Positions 63,206 to 64,000 of a stretch of 64,000 bases of DNA are shown here, piece by piece. The notes beneath the pieces are model-generated. The model was not told the DNA's origin. It ran no database searches and saw only the letters and a program-made list of their open reading frames with translations. Source of the DNA: Falsochrobactrum shanghaiense (GTDB lineage: Bacteria > Pseudomonadota > Alphaproteobacteria > Rhizobiales > Rhizobiaceae). Numbering within the stretch: position 1 is the first letter of the stretch; each line of letters starts with the position of its first letter. The position numbers were made by a program, and so were the translations under genes. The DNA is taken from assembly GCF_003149535.1 (NCBI RefSeq), contig NZ_QGDB01000004.1, positions 250,501-314,500 of the forward strand, given 5' to 3'.

Positions 63206-64000
63206 ATGTCCATTGAAATACTTCAGCTTTGCCCGCTGACCCCGGCATTGGAAGCAAGTCTCAACGAGCAATATAAAGTCCATCGCTGGTTTGAAACCGA
63301 AGATCAGGACGGCTTGTTGAAGGCTCATGCAGATGCGATCAAGGCCGTCGTTACCGGAGGCCATATCGGCATTCCCAACGATCTGGCGGATCGCCTGCCT
63401 CATCTGGAAATCGTGGCCATCAACGGCGTGGGCTTTGACAAGGTGGATCTGCACAAAGCACGCAGCAGAGGCTATCAGGTTTCCAATACGCCCGATGTAT
63501 TGACCGCGGACGTCGCCGATACGGCTATCGGCCTGATTATCGCCCAGGCGCGCCATATTGCGAGAGCGGATGCACATATACGCAAGGGCGAGTGGCCGAA
63601 GGCCGAAATCGGTCTTGGCACGCGCGTAACCGGCAGGCGCTACGGTATTTTTGGCCTCGGACGCATCGGCAAGGCGATTGCCAGACGGCTGGAGGGATTT
63701 GACGCCCGGATCAGCTATACGGGCCGCTCAAAACAGGATGTCGCCTATAGCTATTATCCAAGCCTGCTCGAACTGGCGCAAAATTGCGATGTGCTGGTCA
63801 TTGCTGCCGCAGCAAGCGCTGAAACGCGCCACGCCATCAATGCGGATGTGCTTGCAGCACTTGGCGCCAATGGCGTGCTGATCAATATTGCACGCGGCTC
63901 GCTGGTTGATGAAACCGCTCTGGTCCAGGCTCTCAAAGCGGGGCAAATCGGCGGCGCGGGGCTGGACGTGTTTGAAAACGAGCCGACCGTTCCAGCTGAA
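63206..64000 (+). CDS. D-2-hydroxyacid dehydrogenase (3' end outside window)
   Basis: 265 codons visible, frame open to the window end. NAD(P)-binding Rossmann motif FGLGRIGKAIARRLEGFD near residue 150 and the catalytic Arg in INIARGSLVDETAL near 228 are present; the catalytic His falls just beyond the window. The family reduces 2-ketoacids or oxidises D-2-hydroxyacids (glyoxylate/hydroxypyruvate reductase-like). It is 29 bases after the ABC ATPase, so the imported compound may feed a hydroxyacid or ketoacid reaction. Confidence 0.9.
   Translation, partial: MSIEILQLCPLTPALEASLNEQYKVHRWFETEDQDGLLKAHADAIKAVVTGGHIGIPNDLADRLPHLEIVAINGVGFDKVDLHKARSRGYQVSNTPDVLTADVADTAIGLIIAQARHIARADAHIRKGEWPKAEIGLGTRVTGRRYGIFGLGRIGKAIARRLEGFDARISYTGRSKQDVAYSYYPSLLELAQNCDVLVIAAAASAETRHAINADVLAALGANGVLINIARGSLVDETALVQALKAGQIGGAGLDVFENEPTVPAE

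Overview
The window looks like a segment of the second chromosome (chromid) of a Brucella/Ochrobactrum-type alphaproteobacterium. It carries a repABC replication-partition module (22.1-26.1 kb) next to core genes (typA, leuB, leuD, asd, serA, one tRNA-Gly). Short dispersed repeats of the Brucella/Ochrobactrum Bru-RS type recur through it, as do Rhizobiales-typical genes (bcsN, NadQ-like regulator). Species cannot be fixed by eye; no IS711 copy was recognised.

Layout. 0-3.1 kb: end of a nucleoside/sugar-type ABC importer (ATPase plus two permeases). 3.3-22.1 kb: core housekeeping block with typA, mgtE, an M3 oligopeptidase, a CoA-lyase/DUF1737 pair, leuD, a zincin, asd with a Thr-rich leader peptide upstream, serA, a membrane protein, leuB, Trm112-like, Lon-substrate-domain and YbbN-like genes, a prolyl-tRNA editing protein, tRNA-Gly, a NadQ-like regulator and xylulokinase. 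22.1-26.2 kb: repC, an antisense RNA, repB and repA, with two matching palindromes (candidate parS) flanking repA and an AT-rich stretch in repC (candidate oriV). 26.2-30.2 kb: non-coding DNA, an IS66-type element and remnants of Fic, IS6-type and resolvase genes. 30.3-44.8 kb: a cellulose operon bcsN-bcsA-bcsB-bcsZ-TPR gene, then an autotransporter with a roughly 20-residue repeat passenger and a PAS-GGDEF-EAL protein. BcsA has a PilZ domain, so cellulose synthesis and c-di-GMP turnover are plausibly linked here.

44.9-48.8 kb is an insertion-sequence graveyard (IS110, IS630, IS481-like and IS3 remnants, four 23-bp repeats) surrounding an AbrB-PIN toxin-antitoxin pair. 48.8-50.5 kb is an AT-rich island with a lone LolC/LolE-like permease and a secreted Cys-rich protein. 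50.7-54.2 kb is a phosphonate-type uptake operon phnD-phnC-phnE-phnE. 54.2-55.2 kb holds IS3 and IS6-type remnants; the latter is a direct repeat of the copy at 29.1 kb, so about 25.6 kb of accessory DNA lies between homologous direct repeats. 55.4-64 kb: a BCCT transporter, an AraC/GlxA-type pseudogene, a GntR-like LacI-family regulator, and a divergent pair made of a small barrel-fold protein and a polar amino-acid-type ABC operon ending in a D-2-hydroxyacid dehydrogenase cut by the window end. Two GntR-type operators lie between the divergent genes.

All calls rest on reading the sequence and on family knowledge; no database search was run.
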